This document shows, in pieces, positions 17,667 through 27,942 of a stretch of DNA of 45,732 nucleotides; position 1 is the stretch's first letter, and every line of letters begins with the position of its first letter. The stretch comes from Melioribacter roseus (lineage in GTDB: Bacteria; Bacteroidota; Ignavibacteria; Ignavibacteriales; Melioribacteraceae). The stretch lies in contig DYJK01000016.1 of assembly GCA_020723165.1 (NCBI GenBank), positions 1 to 45,732 of the forward strand, written 5' to 3'. The notes below the pieces were generated by a model. That model was not told the DNA's origin. It saw only the letters and a list, made by a program, of their open reading frames with translations, and ran no database searches. Both the position numbers and the translations under genes were made by a program.

Positions 17667-18293
17667 TTAGTTTAGTGTACTTGCCAATAAATTAACTGCA
17701 CTCTTTTGTAAAAGAAGCACTTGATTATTCAAAATATCATAAGCCGAAGCTTTATTAGCTTCCAGGATATTTATTCTTTCAATGTTTCTTCCAGATTTAT
17801 ATACATTTTCCAAAGCGCCATTAGTAAGAAGGAGAGTTTTCTTACCTTTTATTTGAAGCGAAGAAAGAATTTTAGCAAAATTTTTTGTCTTTGGTGCTTC
17901 AAAATTGAAATCTTCAACAATAACAATCTGGTTAGCTTTAGCTTTATAAGAAAGAGCAGATTTTCTAGCAAGCGTAATGACTTTTTTGTTTAGTTTCTGT
18001 CTATAATCTCTTGGTTTAGGGCCAAAGATAGTACCACCACCAACCCAGAGCGGAGACCTTGTAGAACCGGCTCGAGCACCGCCACGACCTTTTTGCCGCC
18101 ACGGTTTCTTACCACCGCCTCTAACTTCATTTCTTTCTTTTGTTTTATGAGTACCTTGTCTTTGGTTTGCTAAATAAGCTTTAACAGCAAGATAAAGTAC
18201 ATGGTCATTCGGTTCGATTTCAAAAATATCTTTTGAAAGCTCTACTTGCTCGCCAGTTTTTGAACCATCAGTTTTATAAACTTCTAATTTCAT
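17667..18293 (-). CDS. rplD: 50S ribosomal protein L4
   Basis: L4 extends a loop into the exit tunnel and in Escherichia coli represses the S10 operon. The 208 residues include the tunnel loop (about 45-95), with RGGGKKPWRQKGRGGARAGS and SPLWVGGGTIFGPKPRDY, followed by the globular domain. It sits between rplC and rplW with gaps of 11-12 bases. Confidence 0.98.
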   Translation of the reverse strand: MKLEVYKTDGSKTGEQVELSKDIFEIEPNDHVLYLAVKAYLANQRQGTHKTKERNEVRGGGKKPWRQKGRGGARAGSTRSPLWVGGGTIFGPKPRDYRQKLNKKVITLARKSALSYKAKANQIVIVEDFNFEAPKTKNFAKILSSLQIKGKKTLLLTNGALENVYKSGRNIERINILEANKASAYDILNNQVLLLQKSAVNLLASTLN

Positions 18294-18304
18294 TTTTTAT
18301 TTTG

Positions 18305-18925
18305 TTATTTATTAATAGTAACAATTGAATTAATTGAACCCGGTACAGCTCCTTTTACCATAATAATATTCTTGTCGGTAATAATTTTAACTACTTTAAG
18401 ATTTCGGACCGTCACACCTTCATAACCTTTTCTTCCGGCCATTTTCTGTCCTTTGAATACTCTCGAAGGATAAGAACTTGCGCCAATAGAACCGGGAGCT
18501 CTCACTCTATCACTTTGACCGTGTGTTGTACCGCCGACACCGCTAAATCCATGTCTCTTAACAACACCCTGAAAACCTTTTCCTTTACTTTTGCCGGACA
18601 CTTTTACTTTGTCGCCTACCTGGAAAATATCAACTTTAATCTCATCTCCGGTTTTGAATTGATTCAATTCAAAATTTCTGAATTCTCTTAAAGTTAATGG
18701 TGCAGTAAGACCGGCTTTCTTATAAACTTCTGATTGGGCTTTGTTAACCTTTTTCTCTTTTTTCTCACCGAATCCTATTTGAATAGATTCGTAACCGTCT
18801 TTGCCTTTAGTCTTAACAGTATAAACTTTGCAAGGACCAGCTTCGAGAACGGTAACCGGAATAATTTGACCGTCTTCCGTATATATATTAGTCATTCCTA
18901 ATTTTTTAGCTAACAGACCAGGCAT
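18305..18925 (-). CDS. rplC: 50S ribosomal protein L3
   Basis: L3 is an early-assembly protein whose loop reaches the peptidyl-transferase centre. Starting from the ATG at 18923-18925 it has 206 residues, beginning MPGLLAKKLGMTNIY. This agrees with the family and has AGGA upstream. An in-frame ATG 11 codons earlier lies inside rpsJ and gives an atypical extension, so I reject it. The FQGVVKRHGFSGVGGTTHGQ segment carries the conserved methylatable glutamine region. Confidence 0.97.
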   Translation of the reverse strand: MPGLLAKKLGMTNIYTEDGQIIPVTVLEAGPCKVYTVKTKGKDGYESIQIGFGEKKEKKVNKAQSEVYKKAGLTAPLTLREFRNFELNQFKTGDEIKVDIFQVGDKVKVSGKSKGKGFQGVVKRHGFSGVGGTTHGQSDRVRAPGSIGASSYPSRVFKGQKMAGRKGYEGVTVRNLKVVKIITDKNIIMVKGAVPGSINSIVTINK

Positions 18926-18935
18926 TTCTTTTTTC

Positions 18936-19244
18936 CTATAACTTAATCTCAATATCAACGCCGGCTGGAATTTCCAATTTGCTCAGCGCATCTACAGTTT
19001 TGTTGTTAGAATTATGAATATCAATTATTCTTTTATGAGCCCTAATCTCAAATTGTTCTCTGGATTTTTTATCTACGTGCGGTGATCTCAATACCGTAAA
19101 AACAGTTTTCTTGGTTGGCAGCGGTATTGGACCTGAAACTATAGCGCCAGTGCTTTTAACCGTTTTAATTATCTTTTCTGTTGATTTATCAATCAGAATA
19201 TGATCGTATGATTTCAGCTTGATTCTAATTTTTTGACCGGGCAC
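18936..19244 (-). CDS. rpsJ: 30S ribosomal protein S10 (NusE)
   Basis: S10 is a 30S head protein and also the NusE partner of NusB and NusG in antitermination and transcription-translation coupling. The 102 residues include [20 protein letters not shown] and [20 protein letters not shown]. The start is GTG, preceded by AAGGAG about nine bases upstream. It is the first gene of the S10 operon, 67 bases after tuf with a hairpin in the gap. Confidence 0.98.
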   Translation of the reverse strand: MPGQKIRIKLKSYDHILIDKSTEKIIKTVKSTGAIVSGPIPLPTKKTVFTVLRSPHVDKKSREQFEIRAHKRIIDIHNSNNKTVDALSKLEIPAGVDIEIKL

Positions 19245-19273
19245 TTTTAATAATCTCCTTGTTCAGACATAAA

Positions 19274-19300
19274 GAAGGGAACCCTTAATGGATTCCCTTC
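19274..19300 (-). terminator. Hairpin between tuf and rpsJ (partial terminator or processing site)
   Basis: On the minus strand GAAGGGAATCC and GGGTTCCCTTC form an 11-bp stem with one G-U pair around an ATTAA loop, followed by TTTATG. It lies about 11 bases after the tuf stop. The T-run is short, and no promoter room remains before the rpsJ ribosome binding site. Partial termination or RNA processing is therefore more likely than complete termination. Confidence 0.65.
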
Positions 19301-19311
19301 AATTAATTTTA

Positions 19312-20517
19312 TTACTCAATAATCTTTGTAACGAAACCAGCACCAACTGTTCTACCACCTTCGCGGATAGCGAATTTCAATCCTTCTTCCATAGCAATCT
19401 CAGAAATTAAATCGATCTTCAACTGAACACTATCACCGGGCATAACCATTTCAGTTCCTTCGGGTAAGGTAGCAACACCGGTAACGTCTGTAGTTCTAAA
19501 ATAGAATTGCGGTCTATATCCGTTGAAGAATGGTGTATGACGCCCACCCTCTTCCTTTGAAAGGATATAAACTTTAGCTTCAAATATTTTATGAGGAGTG
19601 ATGGAGCCAGTTTTTGCAAGAACCATTCCTCTTTCAATTTCGTTTTTATCAACACCTCTTAATAATAAACCGGCGTTATCACCAGCTAAAGCGGAATCAA
19701 GTTCTTTACGGAACATTTCGATACCGGTAATAACAGTTTTCTTATGGGCACCAAGTCCTACTAATTCAACTTCCTCATTCAATTTACATGTACCCCTTTC
19801 AACTCTACCGGTAGCAACTGTACCACGACCAGTAATTGAGAATACGTCTTCAACCGGCATCAAGAATGGTTTATCAACATTTCTTTCCGGAACCGGAACA
19901 TAGCTATCAACAGCATCCATCAACTGCCAAATGCAATTATATCTTTCATCTGTAGTTACTGCACCGGAAGCACCAGCTTCTAATGCATGTAATGCTGAAC
20001 CTCTAATGATCGGAATTTCATTTCCAGGGAATTCATATTTTGTCAATAGTTCTCTTAATTCCATTTCAACTAAGTCAATTAATTCCGGATCGTCCATCAT
20101 ATCAACTTTATTTAAAAATACAACTATTCTCGGTACGCCAACCTGGCGAGCTAAAAGAATATGTTCTCTAGTTTGGGGCATTGGGCCATCAGTAGCAGCA
20201 ACAACAAGAATAGCACCGTCCATTTGCGCAGCACCGGTGATCATGTTTTTAACATAGTCAGCGTGGCCGGGGCAATCAACGTGAGCATAATGTCTATTTG
20301 CTGTTGAATATTCAACGTGTGCGGTTGCAATAGTAATACCTCTTTCTCTTTCTTCCGGTGCATTATCAATACTATCGAATGTTCTAACAGCTGATAAACC
20401 CTTTTGTGATAAAGCCATGGTGATGGCAGCTGTAAGAGTAGTTTTCCCATGGTCTACGTGTCCAATAGTTCCAATATTAACGTGAGGCTTACTACGATCA
20501 AATTTTTCTTTTGCCAT
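19312..20517 (-). CDS. tuf: Translation elongation factor Tu
   Basis: EF-Tu delivers aminoacyl-tRNA to the ribosome as a GTP complex. The 401 residues contain the P-loop GHVDHGKTT (19-27), the switch-2 [17 protein letters not shown] (around 136) and the RGSA motif of the G domain, followed by the two beta-barrel domains. Codon use is that of a highly expressed gene. It is 51 bases after fusA and is the only tuf in this window; the tRNA-linked tufB site near 35031-35110 has no copy. Confidence 0.99.
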   Translation of the reverse strand: MAKEKFDRSKPHVNIGTIGHVDHGKTTLTAAITMALSQKGLSAVRTFDSIDNAPEERERGITIATAHVEYSTANRHYAHVDCPGHADYVKNMITGAAQMDGAILVVAATDGPMPQTREHILLARQVGVPRIVVFLNKVDMMDDPELIDLVEMELRELLTKYEFPGNEIPIIRGSALHALEAGASGAVTTDERYNCIWQLMDAVDSYVPVPERNVDKPFLMPVEDVFSITGRGTVATGRVERGTCKLNEEVELVGLGAHKKTVITGIEMFRKELDSALAGDNAGLLLRGVDKNEIERGMVLAKTGSITPHKIFEAKVYILSKEEGGRHTPFFNGYRPQFYFRTTDVTGVATLPEGTEMVMPGDSVQLKIDLISEIAMEEGLKFAIREGGRTVGAGFVTKIIE

Positions 20518-20568
20518 CGAGTTACTCTCCTTGTTATTTTATTTTTTTTCTTATTTATTTATTGTTAA

Positions 20569-22671
20569 CTAAACTGATTCAACTGATTTTTTTGATTGAG
20601 ACTTTTCAGTAATTTCTGCTGCAACTGATTTTGGTACCTCAGCGTAATGAGAGAACTGCATAGTATAAATTGCGCGTCCTTGTGTCATAGATCTTAAAAT
20701 AGTTGCATATCCAAACATTGTCGAAAGAGGAACCATTGCTTTTATTACTTGAGCATCTTTTCTTGATGTAAATCCTTCTATTTTTCCTCTTCTTGAATTA
20801 AGATCGCCCATTACGTCACCTAAATATTCTTCAGGTGTGATTACTTCTACGCTCATCATAGGCTCTAACAGAACCGGACCAGCTTTTAGTGCGCCGTTTT
20901 TGAAAGCTAATGAAGCTGCAACTTTAAATGAGATTTCATCAGAATCTACATCGTGATACGAACCATCATATAACTTAGCTTTAACGTCCACAACCGGGAA
21001 ACCAGCAAGCACACCATTACGAAGTGCGTCTTGCAATCCATGTACAACGGGATTAATATATTCTTTTGGTACAGCACCGCCAACAATTGCGTTCTCAAAT
21101 TCAAAACCTTTACCAGCTTCATTTGGTGCGAACTCAATCCAAACATGTCCGTATTTTCCACGTCCACCAGATTGTTTAATAAATCTACCTTCAGCTTGAA
21201 CAGTTTTAGTAATAGTTTCTCTATAAGCAACTTGAGGTTTACCAACATTAGCTTCAACTTTAAATTCACGTTTCATTCTATCAACAAGAATTTCAAGATG
21301 AAGTTCGCCCATGCCGCTAATCAATGTTTGACCGGTTTCATCATCAACTTTAACTTTGAATGTAGGATCTTCATCACTCAATTTTGCCAGAGCTTCAGAT
21401 AATTTATCTTGGTCAGCTTTTGTTTTTGGTTCAATAGCAATTTGAATAACAGGTTCAGGGAAAGCCATTCGTTCTAAAATAATTGCGTCCTCTTCCGTAC
21501 AGAGTGTATCACCGGTTTTTGTATGTTTCAAACCTACAATCGCTGCAATATCACCGATACGAATTTCATCCAAATCCTCCCTATGATTTGCATGCATCTG
21601 GAGAACTCTTCCAACTCTTTCTTTCTTTTCCGAAACAGAATTATATATATAAGAACCGGCATTCAATGTGCCGCTATATACCCTAATAAAAGTAAGTTTA
21701 CCAACATAAGGATCGGTCATAATTTTAAAAGCCAACGCAGCAAATTTTTCTTTCGGGTCCATCTTTCTTTCAATATGATCATTTTTATGAACATGATGTG
21801 CTGTTAAATTACCAAGATCAGTCGGCGAAGGTAAAAAATTGACGACTGCATCAAGCAGCATCTGCACGCCTTTGTTCTTAAAAGAAGATCCGCATAAAAC
21901 CGGGATTATCTTCAACTGAATTGTTGCAGTTCTTAACACATTTTTAATTTCTTCAGCAGATATTTCTTTACCTTCTAAATATTTTTCCAATAAAGTATCA
22001 TCAACATCAGAAACAGCTTCCAGCATTTGTGTACGATACTTTTGTGCAACCGGTTTCAAATCAGTAGGAATATCTACATCTTCGAATGTAGTGCCTAATG
22101 TATCTTCATGAAACATGCGAGCTTTCATTGTCATCAAATCAATAATACCGCTGAAAAGATCTCCATCGCCAACGGGTAAAGTAATTGGGACAGCATTAGC
22201 TCCAAGTTTTCCTTTCATCATTTGAACAGCATGATAGAAATCTGCGCCGATTCTATCCATCTTATTAACAAAAGCGATTCTTGGTACGCCGTATTTATCA
22301 GCTTGTCTCCAAACAGTTTCAGATTGGGGTTCAACACCGCCTACTGCACAAAATAACGCAATAGCACCATCTAAAACTCTTAATGATCTTTCAACTTCAA
22401 CAGTAAAATCTACGTGACCGGGAGTATCTATAATATTAATTTGATGATCCATCCATGATGTAGTTGTTGCTGCACTAGTAATTGTTATACCACGTTCTTT
22501 TTCTTGTTCCATCCAATCCATTGTAGCAGCGCCATCATGAACTTCACCAATTCTATGAACTTTTCCAGTATAGAATAATATTCTTTCGGTTGTTGTAGTT
22601 TTACCGGCATCAATGTGAGCCATAATGCCAATATTTCTAACTTTATTTATGTCGACTCTTTTACCTGACAT
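20569..22671 (-). CDS. fusA: Translation elongation factor G
   Basis: EF-G drives ribosomal translocation. The 700 residues have the G domain with AHIDAGKTT (P-loop, residues 17-25), DTPGHVDF and NKMD, then domains II to V, including the [19 protein letters not shown] segment of domain IV and a C-terminal [16 protein letters not shown]. The length matches the main housekeeping EF-G rather than a specialised paralogue. It sits in str-operon order, rpsL-rpsG-fusA-tuf. Confidence 0.99.
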   Translation of the reverse strand: MSGKRVDINKVRNIGIMAHIDAGKTTTTERILFYTGKVHRIGEVHDGAATMDWMEQEKERGITITSAATTTSWMDHQINIIDTPGHVDFTVEVERSLRVLDGAIALFCAVGGVEPQSETVWRQADKYGVPRIAFVNKMDRIGADFYHAVQMMKGKLGANAVPITLPVGDGDLFSGIIDLMTMKARMFHEDTLGTTFEDVDIPTDLKPVAQKYRTQMLEAVSDVDDTLLEKYLEGKEISAEEIKNVLRTATIQLKIIPVLCGSSFKNKGVQMLLDAVVNFLPSPTDLGNLTAHHVHKNDHIERKMDPKEKFAALAFKIMTDPYVGKLTFIRVYSGTLNAGSYIYNSVSEKKERVGRVLQMHANHREDLDEIRIGDIAAIVGLKHTKTGDTLCTEEDAIILERMAFPEPVIQIAIEPKTKADQDKLSEALAKLSDEDPTFKVKVDDETGQTLISGMGELHLEILVDRMKREFKVEANVGKPQVAYRETITKTVQAEGRFIKQSGGRGKYGHVWIEFAPNEAGKGFEFENAIVGGAVPKEYINPVVHGLQDALRNGVLAGFPVVDVKAKLYDGSYHDVDSDEISFKVAASLAFKNGALKAGPVLLEPMMSVEVITPEEYLGDVMGDLNSRRGKIEGFTSRKDAQVIKAMVPLSTMFGYATILRSMTQGRAIYTMQFSHYAEVPKSVAAEITEKSQSKKSVESV

Positions 22672-22692
22672 CTAAACGAAAAACCCCTTTCA

Positions 22693-23160
22693 TTACCATT
22701 TAAAGTGGGCAAAAGCCTTGTTTGCTTCAGCCATTCGGTGTGTATCATCTTTTTTCTTTACTGCATTGCCTTCACCATTTGCAGCAGCTAATAATTCTGC
22801 AGCCAATTTTGCTGCCATCGATTTGTCTTTTCTTTCACGTGAATACAATCTTATCCATCTAAATGCTAAAGCTACCCTTCTATCAGGGCGAACTTCCATC
22901 GGTACCTGATACGTAGCACCACCAACACGGCGGCTTCTTACTTCTACAAGTGGTTGAACATTTTGTACTGCTTTCTTAAAGACTTCCAAAGCGGGTTTTT
23001 TAGTTTTCTGTTCGACCAGATCGAAACAATCGTAGATTGTTCTTCTTGTTACTGATTTTTTACCATGCCACATCATATAATTGATAAGTTTAGCAACCAA
23101 AATATCATTGTATTTTGGATCAGGCTTGATATAACTTTTTTCAGCTCTTTTTTTTCTCAT
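22693..23160 (-). CDS. rpsG: 30S ribosomal protein S7
   Basis: S7 nucleates the 30S head and contacts the E site. The 155 residues include LINYMMWHGKKSVTRRTIYD and the signature VEVRSRRVGGATYQVPMEVR. It lies 6 bases after rpsL and 21 before fusA. Confidence 0.98.
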   Translation of the reverse strand: MRKKRAEKSYIKPDPKYNDILVAKLINYMMWHGKKSVTRRTIYDCFDLVEQKTKKPALEVFKKAVQNVQPLVEVRSRRVGGATYQVPMEVRPDRRVALAFRWIRLYSRERKDKSMAAKLAAELLAAANGEGNAVKKKDDTHRMAEANKAFAHFKW

Positions 23161-23166
23161 AATAAA

Positions 23167-23544
23167 TTATTTTGCCTTTGGTTTTTTAGCACCATATTTA
23201 GATCTACCCTTTTTCCTATCTTCAACACCACCGGTGTCTAATGTACCTCTAATAATATGATAACGAACACCTGGTAGGTCTTTTACTCTACCGCCTCTAA
23301 TTAAAACGATCGAGTGTTCTTGAAGATTATGACCTTCACCCGGAATATAAGCTGTAACTTCTATTCCATGTGAAAGCCTAACTCTTGCTACTTTTCTAAG
23401 TGCTGAGTTTGGTTTCTTAGGAGTTGTAGTATATACTCTTGTACAAACACCGCGTTTTTGAGGGCACGCATCTAAAGCCGGTGCTTTATTTTTTGATGTA
23501 ACAACTACCCTACCTTTTCTAACCAACTGGTTAATCGTTGGCAC
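23167..23544 (-). CDS. rpsL: 30S ribosomal protein S12
   Basis: S12 monitors codon-anticodon pairing at the decoding centre. I start it at the GTG at 23542-23544 because GGAGGAGAT lies just upstream and this gives the universal [13 protein letters not shown]-terminus at 125 residues. An upstream ATG would place the ribosome binding site inside the protein. The [11 protein letters not shown] segment keeps the lysine associated with streptomycin sensitivity, and [17 protein letters not shown] keeps the conserved aspartate that is methylthiolated in other bacteria. It is the first gene of the str group, behind its own promoter. Confidence 0.98.
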   Translation of the reverse strand: MPTINQLVRKGRVVVTSKNKAPALDACPQKRGVCTRVYTTTPKKPNSALRKVARVRLSHGIEVTAYIPGEGHNLQEHSIVLIRGGRVKDLPGVRYHIIRGTLDTGGVEDRKKGRSKYGAKKPKAK

Positions 23545-23582
23545 GTAATCTCCTCCAAAATTGAACAAACAGATAAAAATTC

Positions 23583-23627
23583 AGACTTTTAATTTATTGA
23601 AAGAACTTTCAATTGTCAAGAAAGTCT
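23583..23627 (-). terminator. Nested inverted repeats after rpoC (possible terminator/attenuator)
   Basis: Reading from rpoC, AGACTTT and AAAGTCT (23621-23627 and 23583-23589) enclose the inner 8-bp ATTGAAAG/CTTTCAAT stem, with GAATTTTTATC following. A readthrough transcript could fold into this two-part hairpin, so the same DNA may end rpoC transcripts and start rpsL transcripts. The internal loops weaken the structure, so complete termination is doubtful. Confidence 0.45.
23591..23619 (-). promoter_or_regulatory. Promoter of rpsL-rpsG-fusA-tuf, with operator-like palindrome
   Basis: TTGACA (23614-23619) is followed after exactly 17 bases by TAAATT (23591-23596). The predicted transcript would start about 40 bases before the rpsL GTG. 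The spacer is filled by an 18-bp inverted repeat, ATTGAAAG-TT-CTTTCAAT (23596-23613), which could be a protein site. An outer 7-bp inverted repeat is almost concentric with it. The promoter call rests on the perfect -35 box and spacing. Confidence 0.7.
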
Positions 23628-23652
23628 ATTTATTATTTTGTAATTAAGCTAT

Positions 23653-26600
23653 TTATTCAGAAACTTTTACTTCCACTTCCTCTTCTTTTGGCTGTTGAAC
23701 TTCAGTTTCGTCCGAAGTAAGAATAATGTTTTTATATTTCTTTAGTCCAGTTCCAGCCGGAATCAGATGGCCCATAACAACATTTTCTTTAAGACCTATT
23801 AAAGTATCTACTCTAGCCTCTGTTGCAGCATTGGTTAATACCTTAGTTGTCTCTTGGAAAGATGCTGCTGAGATAAAGCTTTCAGTTGATAATGCGGCAT
23901 GTGTAATGCCAAGGAGAATATTATCGAAAGTAGCCGGTTCCGCATCACGAGATTTCATAGTTTTTTTACTTTTTCTCGTTAACTCCGAATTAATTTCACG
24001 GAATTTTGTCTTAGTAACTAACTGGCCAGCTTTGAATTTTGATTGCCCTGGATCTACAGTACTAACCATATTCTTAATTCGTTCATTTTCTTCCAGCAAT
24101 CTATTACGATCTACTAAATCCTCTTCAATGAAATTGGTATCACCGGCTGAAATAATCTGCAGCTTTTGAAGCATTTGTTTTACAATAACTTCTATATGCT
24201 TATCATTTATCTTAACACCTTGTAATCTATAAACATCCTGAATCTCATTTACAAGATATTCTTGGACTGCATTTGTACCCTTGATCTTTAATATATCATG
24301 CGGATCTATTGGACCATCAGTTATTTTTTCACCAGCCGGTATTTCATCACCCTCTTGAACTAAAATATGTTTACCATAAGGTACCGCATAAACTTTTTGG
24401 ATTGAACCATCTAATGATTCAATTATAATTTCACGAGAACCTTTTTTTCGTGCACCAAATTTTACTCTACCTTCAATTTCAGAAACAACAGCCGGATCGT
24501 GTGGACTACGAGCTTCAAATAATTCTGTAACACGCGGCAAACCACCGGTAATATCACGTGTCTTGGCAGTGGCTTTAGATATTTTTGCTAAAATTGTACC
24601 GGCTTGAACTTCTTCACCTTCTTCAACAGCTAAATATGCACGCGTAGGAATACTAAATACTTTTTCATTACCCTTGTTATCACTGATAGAAATACTAGGA
24701 GTAAGATTCTTATCCTTAGACTCAATTACAACTTTTTGTACGTGCCCGGTTTGTTCATCAGCAACTTGTTGATACGTAACATTATCAACTAAATCGACAA
24801 ATGTAACTTTACCTGAGAAGTCTGACACAATAACCGAGTTGTATGGATCGTGATTATACAAAGGCTGACCTTTAACTACTTTTTGACCATCTTCAACAAC
24901 GAGTTCAGCACCATATGGGATCTCGAATTTTTTGATCTGACGGTTATCTACATCATAAATACCCATTGCGCCTCTACGACCAATTACAACTTGTGCTTTA
25001 CCAAACGCATCACTCTTTTCAACAAATGTAATCCTATCAAATTTAACAGTACCACTAATGTTTGCTTCTACTTGTGATTGACTTGCAATACGGGATGAGG
25101 TACCACCAAAGTGGAATGTTCTTAGTGTTAATTGTGTACCGGGTTCACCAATTGACTGTGCCGCAATAATTCCAACAGATTCACCAATTTCTACCAGTGA
25201 GCCAGTTGTTAAATTACGTCCATAGCATTTAGCACATACTCCGCGTTTTGATTCACAAGTCAGAACCGTTCTAATATAAACTTGATCGATATTTGCTTCA
25301 TCAATTTTTTCAGCAACAGTTTCCGAAATTAGCTCACCAGCTTCAACTAAAATTTCATCAGTGCGGGGATCATAAACATCTTCTTGAGCAACACGACCAG
25401 TGATTCTTTCAGCCAACGGTTCTCTTTCCAATTCCACATCTTTAAGCGCAGTTATATAAACACCACGAATGGTACCGCAATCGACTTCTGATATAATAAC
25501 GTCTTGTGCAACATCGCAAAGTCTTCTTGTTAAGTAACCAGCATCAGCAGTTTTCAATGCTGTATCTGCAAGACCTTTACGTGCACCGTGTGTAGATATA
25601 AAATATTCAAGAACTGATAATCCTTCTTTGAAGTTTGCAACAATCGGGTTTTCAATAATTTCTCCAGATTGACCGGTTAAACTCTTTTGAGGTTTCTGCA
25701 TTAGCCCTCTCATACCGGCTAACTGACGAACTTGTTCTTGTGAACCTCTAGCACCGGAGTCAACCATCATGTGAAGTGAATTAAATCCCGATTGATCAGT
25801 TTTCAATCTGTCCATCAAAGATTTTGCTACGTTATTTGTTGTAAATGTCCAAACGTCAATTATCTTGTTATATCTTTCTGCGTCTGTAATTAAACCTTGT
25901 TCGTGTTCGTTAAGAATGGAATTAACTTTCTTATTCGAATCATCGATCAATTTTACTTTTTCATCTGGAACAATCATATCACTAAAACTAATTGAAATAC
26001 CGGCAGCAGTGGCATATCGATATCCGAGTTCTTTTACATCATCAAGAAACTTAGCAGTCTTTTCATTTCCAATTTTCATGAACATCTTATAAATAAGTCC
26101 GCTGAATATTTTCTTAACAAGTAATTCATTTATAAAACCGTATTCTCTTGGAACAATCTGATTGAAAATAACCCTACCAACTGTAGTTTCAATCAATTCA
26201 TTATCAATTTTAACTTTTATTTTTGCATGAAGTTCAACAGCCTTTGAGTTGTATGCTATTATTACTTCATCCATGCTGCTGAATATTTTCCCTTCACCAA
26301 CAGCACCGGTTTTAACCTTAGTCAAATAGTAACATCCTAAAACAATATCTTGTGTTGGGATTACTATCGGCATTCCGTTTTGTGGAGAAAGAATATTATG
26401 ACTACTTAACATTAATATTGAAGCTTCAAGTTGTGCTTCATAAGAAAGCGGAACGTGAACAGCCATCTGGTCACCGTCAAAATCCGCGTTGAATGCAGTA
26501 CAAACCATCGGATGTAATTGAATTGCTTTGCCATCAATTAACACCGGCTGGAATGCCTGGATACCAAGTCTGTGCAATGTTGGCGCACGGTTTAACATTA

Positions 26601-27894
26601 TCGGATGGCCATCAATCAACTTTTCTAAAATTTCCCAAATGATTGCATCCTTTCTATCAACGGCTTTGCGTGCACTCTTAACTGTTTTAAAGTGCCCTCT
26701 TTCAATCAACTTTCTTATAATAAATGGTTTAAATAATTCAACAGCCATATCTTTTGGAAGACCGCACTGATGCAATTTCAATTCGGGTCCAACAACAATA
26801 ACAGAACGGCCGGAATAATCAACACGTTTACCAAGTAAGTTTTGGCGGAAACGGCCTTGCTTACCTTTGAGCATATCACTTAATGATTTAAGTGGTCTAT
26901 TACCATCACTTCTTACAGCACTTGCTCTTCTCGAATTATCAAACAAAGCATCAACGGCTTCTTGAAGCATTCTTTTTTCATTTCGTAGAATTACTTCGGG
27001 AGCTTTTATATCAATTAATCTTTTTAAACGATTATTACGAATGATTACTCTGCGATATAGATCATTCAAATCCGAGGTAGCAAATCTTCCGCCTTCGAGG
27101 GGAACCAATGGTCTTAATTCAGGAGGGATAACCGGTATAACACTCAACACCATCCATTCAGGTTTGTTCGGAACTTTCCCTTCGTATTCACGGAATGCTT
27201 CAAGCACTCTCAATCTTTTTAGAACATCAGCACGTTTTTGTTGTGATGTTTCTACAGCTAACTGGGCTTTCAGCTCCTGGAAAGTGATTTCAATATCAAT
27301 ATTCTTTAATAGTTCTTTTACAGCATCGCCACCGATCCTTGCAACAAATTTTTTCGGATCTTCATCGTCAAGTGCATCGTTATCGTGCGGTAGTGAAGAA
27401 ACTATTTCATAATACTGGTCTTCGGAAATCAAATCTTTTTTATTTAGCCCGGTTGGACCTGGATTAATAACCACATAAGATTCGTAATAAACAATCTTCT
27501 CTAACTCTTTTGTAGTCATCCCGATAATGTTGCCAATTTTAGAAGGCAAAGCTTTAAAGAACCAGATATGAACAACCGGAACAGCAAGAGAGATGTGCCC
27601 CATTCTTTCGCGACGAACACTTTTTAATGTTACTTCAACACCGCAGCGATCGCACACAATACCTTTGTAACGAATTCCTTTATATTTGCCGCAAGCACAT
27701 TCCCAATCTTTAACCGGTCCAAAAATCTTTTCACAGAAAAGACCATCTTTCTCCGGTCGGAATGATCTATAATTTATTGTCTCTGGCTTTGTAACCTCTC
27801 CGTGAGATCTAGATAAGATATCATCGGGGCTGGCAAGACTAATTGTTAATTTTTCTATCTGTTTGATTTTTGTTTCTTGGGTTTTGAACCGCAT
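23653..27894 (-). CDS. rpoC: DNA-directed RNA polymerase beta' subunit
   Basis: The beta' subunit carries the catalytic magnesium. The 1413 residues include the N-terminal zinc site Cys66, Cys68, Cys81, Cys84, the catalytic [12 protein letters not shown] loop, the bridge-helix and trigger-loop regions ([33 protein letters not shown]) and the second zinc site [13 protein letters not shown]. The C-terminus ends in an acidic tail. It follows rpoB after 48 bases that hold an 18-bp palindrome. Confidence 0.99.
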   Translation of the reverse strand: MRFKTQETKIKQIEKLTISLASPDDILSRSHGEVTKPETINYRSFRPEKDGLFCEKIFGPVKDWECACGKYKGIRYKGIVCDRCGVEVTLKSVRRERMGHISLAVPVVHIWFFKALPSKIGNIIGMTTKELEKIVYYESYVVINPGPTGLNKKDLISEDQYYEIVSSLPHDNDALDDEDPKKFVARIGGDAVKELLKNIDIEITFQELKAQLAVETSQQKRADVLKRLRVLEAFREYEGKVPNKPEWMVLSVIPVIPPELRPLVPLEGGRFATSDLNDLYRRVIIRNNRLKRLIDIKAPEVILRNEKRMLQEAVDALFDNSRRASAVRSDGNRPLKSLSDMLKGKQGRFRQNLLGKRVDYSGRSVIVVGPELKLHQCGLPKDMAVELFKPFIIRKLIERGHFKTVKSARKAVDRKDAIIWEILEKLIDGHPIMLNRAPTLHRLGIQAFQPVLIDGKAIQLHPMVCTAFNADFDGDQMAVHVPLSYEAQLEASILMLSSHNILSPQNGMPIVIPTQDIVLGCYYLTKVKTGAVGEGKIFSSMDEVIIAYNSKAVELHAKIKVKIDNELIETTVGRVIFNQIVPREYGFINELLVKKIFSGLIYKMFMKIGNEKTAKFLDDVKELGYRYATAAGISISFSDMIVPDEKVKLIDDSNKKVNSILNEHEQGLITDAERYNKIIDVWTFTTNNVAKSLMDRLKTDQSGFNSLHMMVDSGARGSQEQVRQLAGMRGLMQKPQKSLTGQSGEIIENPIVANFKEGLSVLEYFISTHGARKGLADTALKTADAGYLTRRLCDVAQDVIISEVDCGTIRGVYITALKDVELEREPLAERITGRVAQEDVYDPRTDEILVEAGELISETVAEKIDEANIDQVYIRTVLTCESKRGVCAKCYGRNLTTGSLVEIGESVGIIAAQSIGEPGTQLTLRTFHFGGTSSRIASQSQVEANISGTVKFDRITFVEKSDAFGKAQVVIGRRGAMGIYDVDNRQIKKFEIPYGAELVVEDGQKVVKGQPLYNHDPYNSVIVSDFSGKVTFVDLVDNVTYQQVADEQTGHVQKVVIESKDKNLTPSISISDNKGNEKVFSIPTRAYLAVEEGEEVQAGTILAKISKATAKTRDITGGLPRVTELFEARSPHDPAVVSEIEGRVKFGARKKGSREIIIESLDGSIQKVYAVPYGKHILVQEGDEIPAGEKITDGPIDPHDILKIKGTNAVQEYLVNEIQDVYRLQGVKINDKHIEVIVKQMLQKLQIISAGDTNFIEEDLVDRNRLLEENERIKNMVSTVDPGQSKFKAGQLVTKTKFREINSELTRKSKKTMKSRDAEPATFDNILLGITHAALSTESFISAASFQETTKVLTNAATEARVDTLIGLKENVVMGHLIPAGTGLKKYKNIILTSDETEVQQPKEEEVEVKVSE

Positions 27895-27915
27895 AGAAAT
27901 TCCTCCTTAAAACTT

Positions 27916-27933
27916 TTCCGCAATATTGCGGAA
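27916..27933. repeat. Perfect 18-bp palindrome between rpoB and rpoC
   Basis: TTCCGCAATATTGCGGAA is an exact palindrome centred in the 48-base gap, about 14 bases before the AAGGAGG ribosome binding site of rpoC. In RNA it gives a short GC-capped hairpin. No T-run follows, so RNA processing, stability control or translation control is more plausible than termination. Confidence 0.7.
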
Positions 27934-27942
27934 CTAAGGCAA

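Noticed and set aside
23545-23568. Upstream ATG for rpsL adding eight residues
   Set aside because: The GGAGGAGAT ribosome binding site lies inside that extension, and S12 universally begins MPTINQL, which the GTG start gives.
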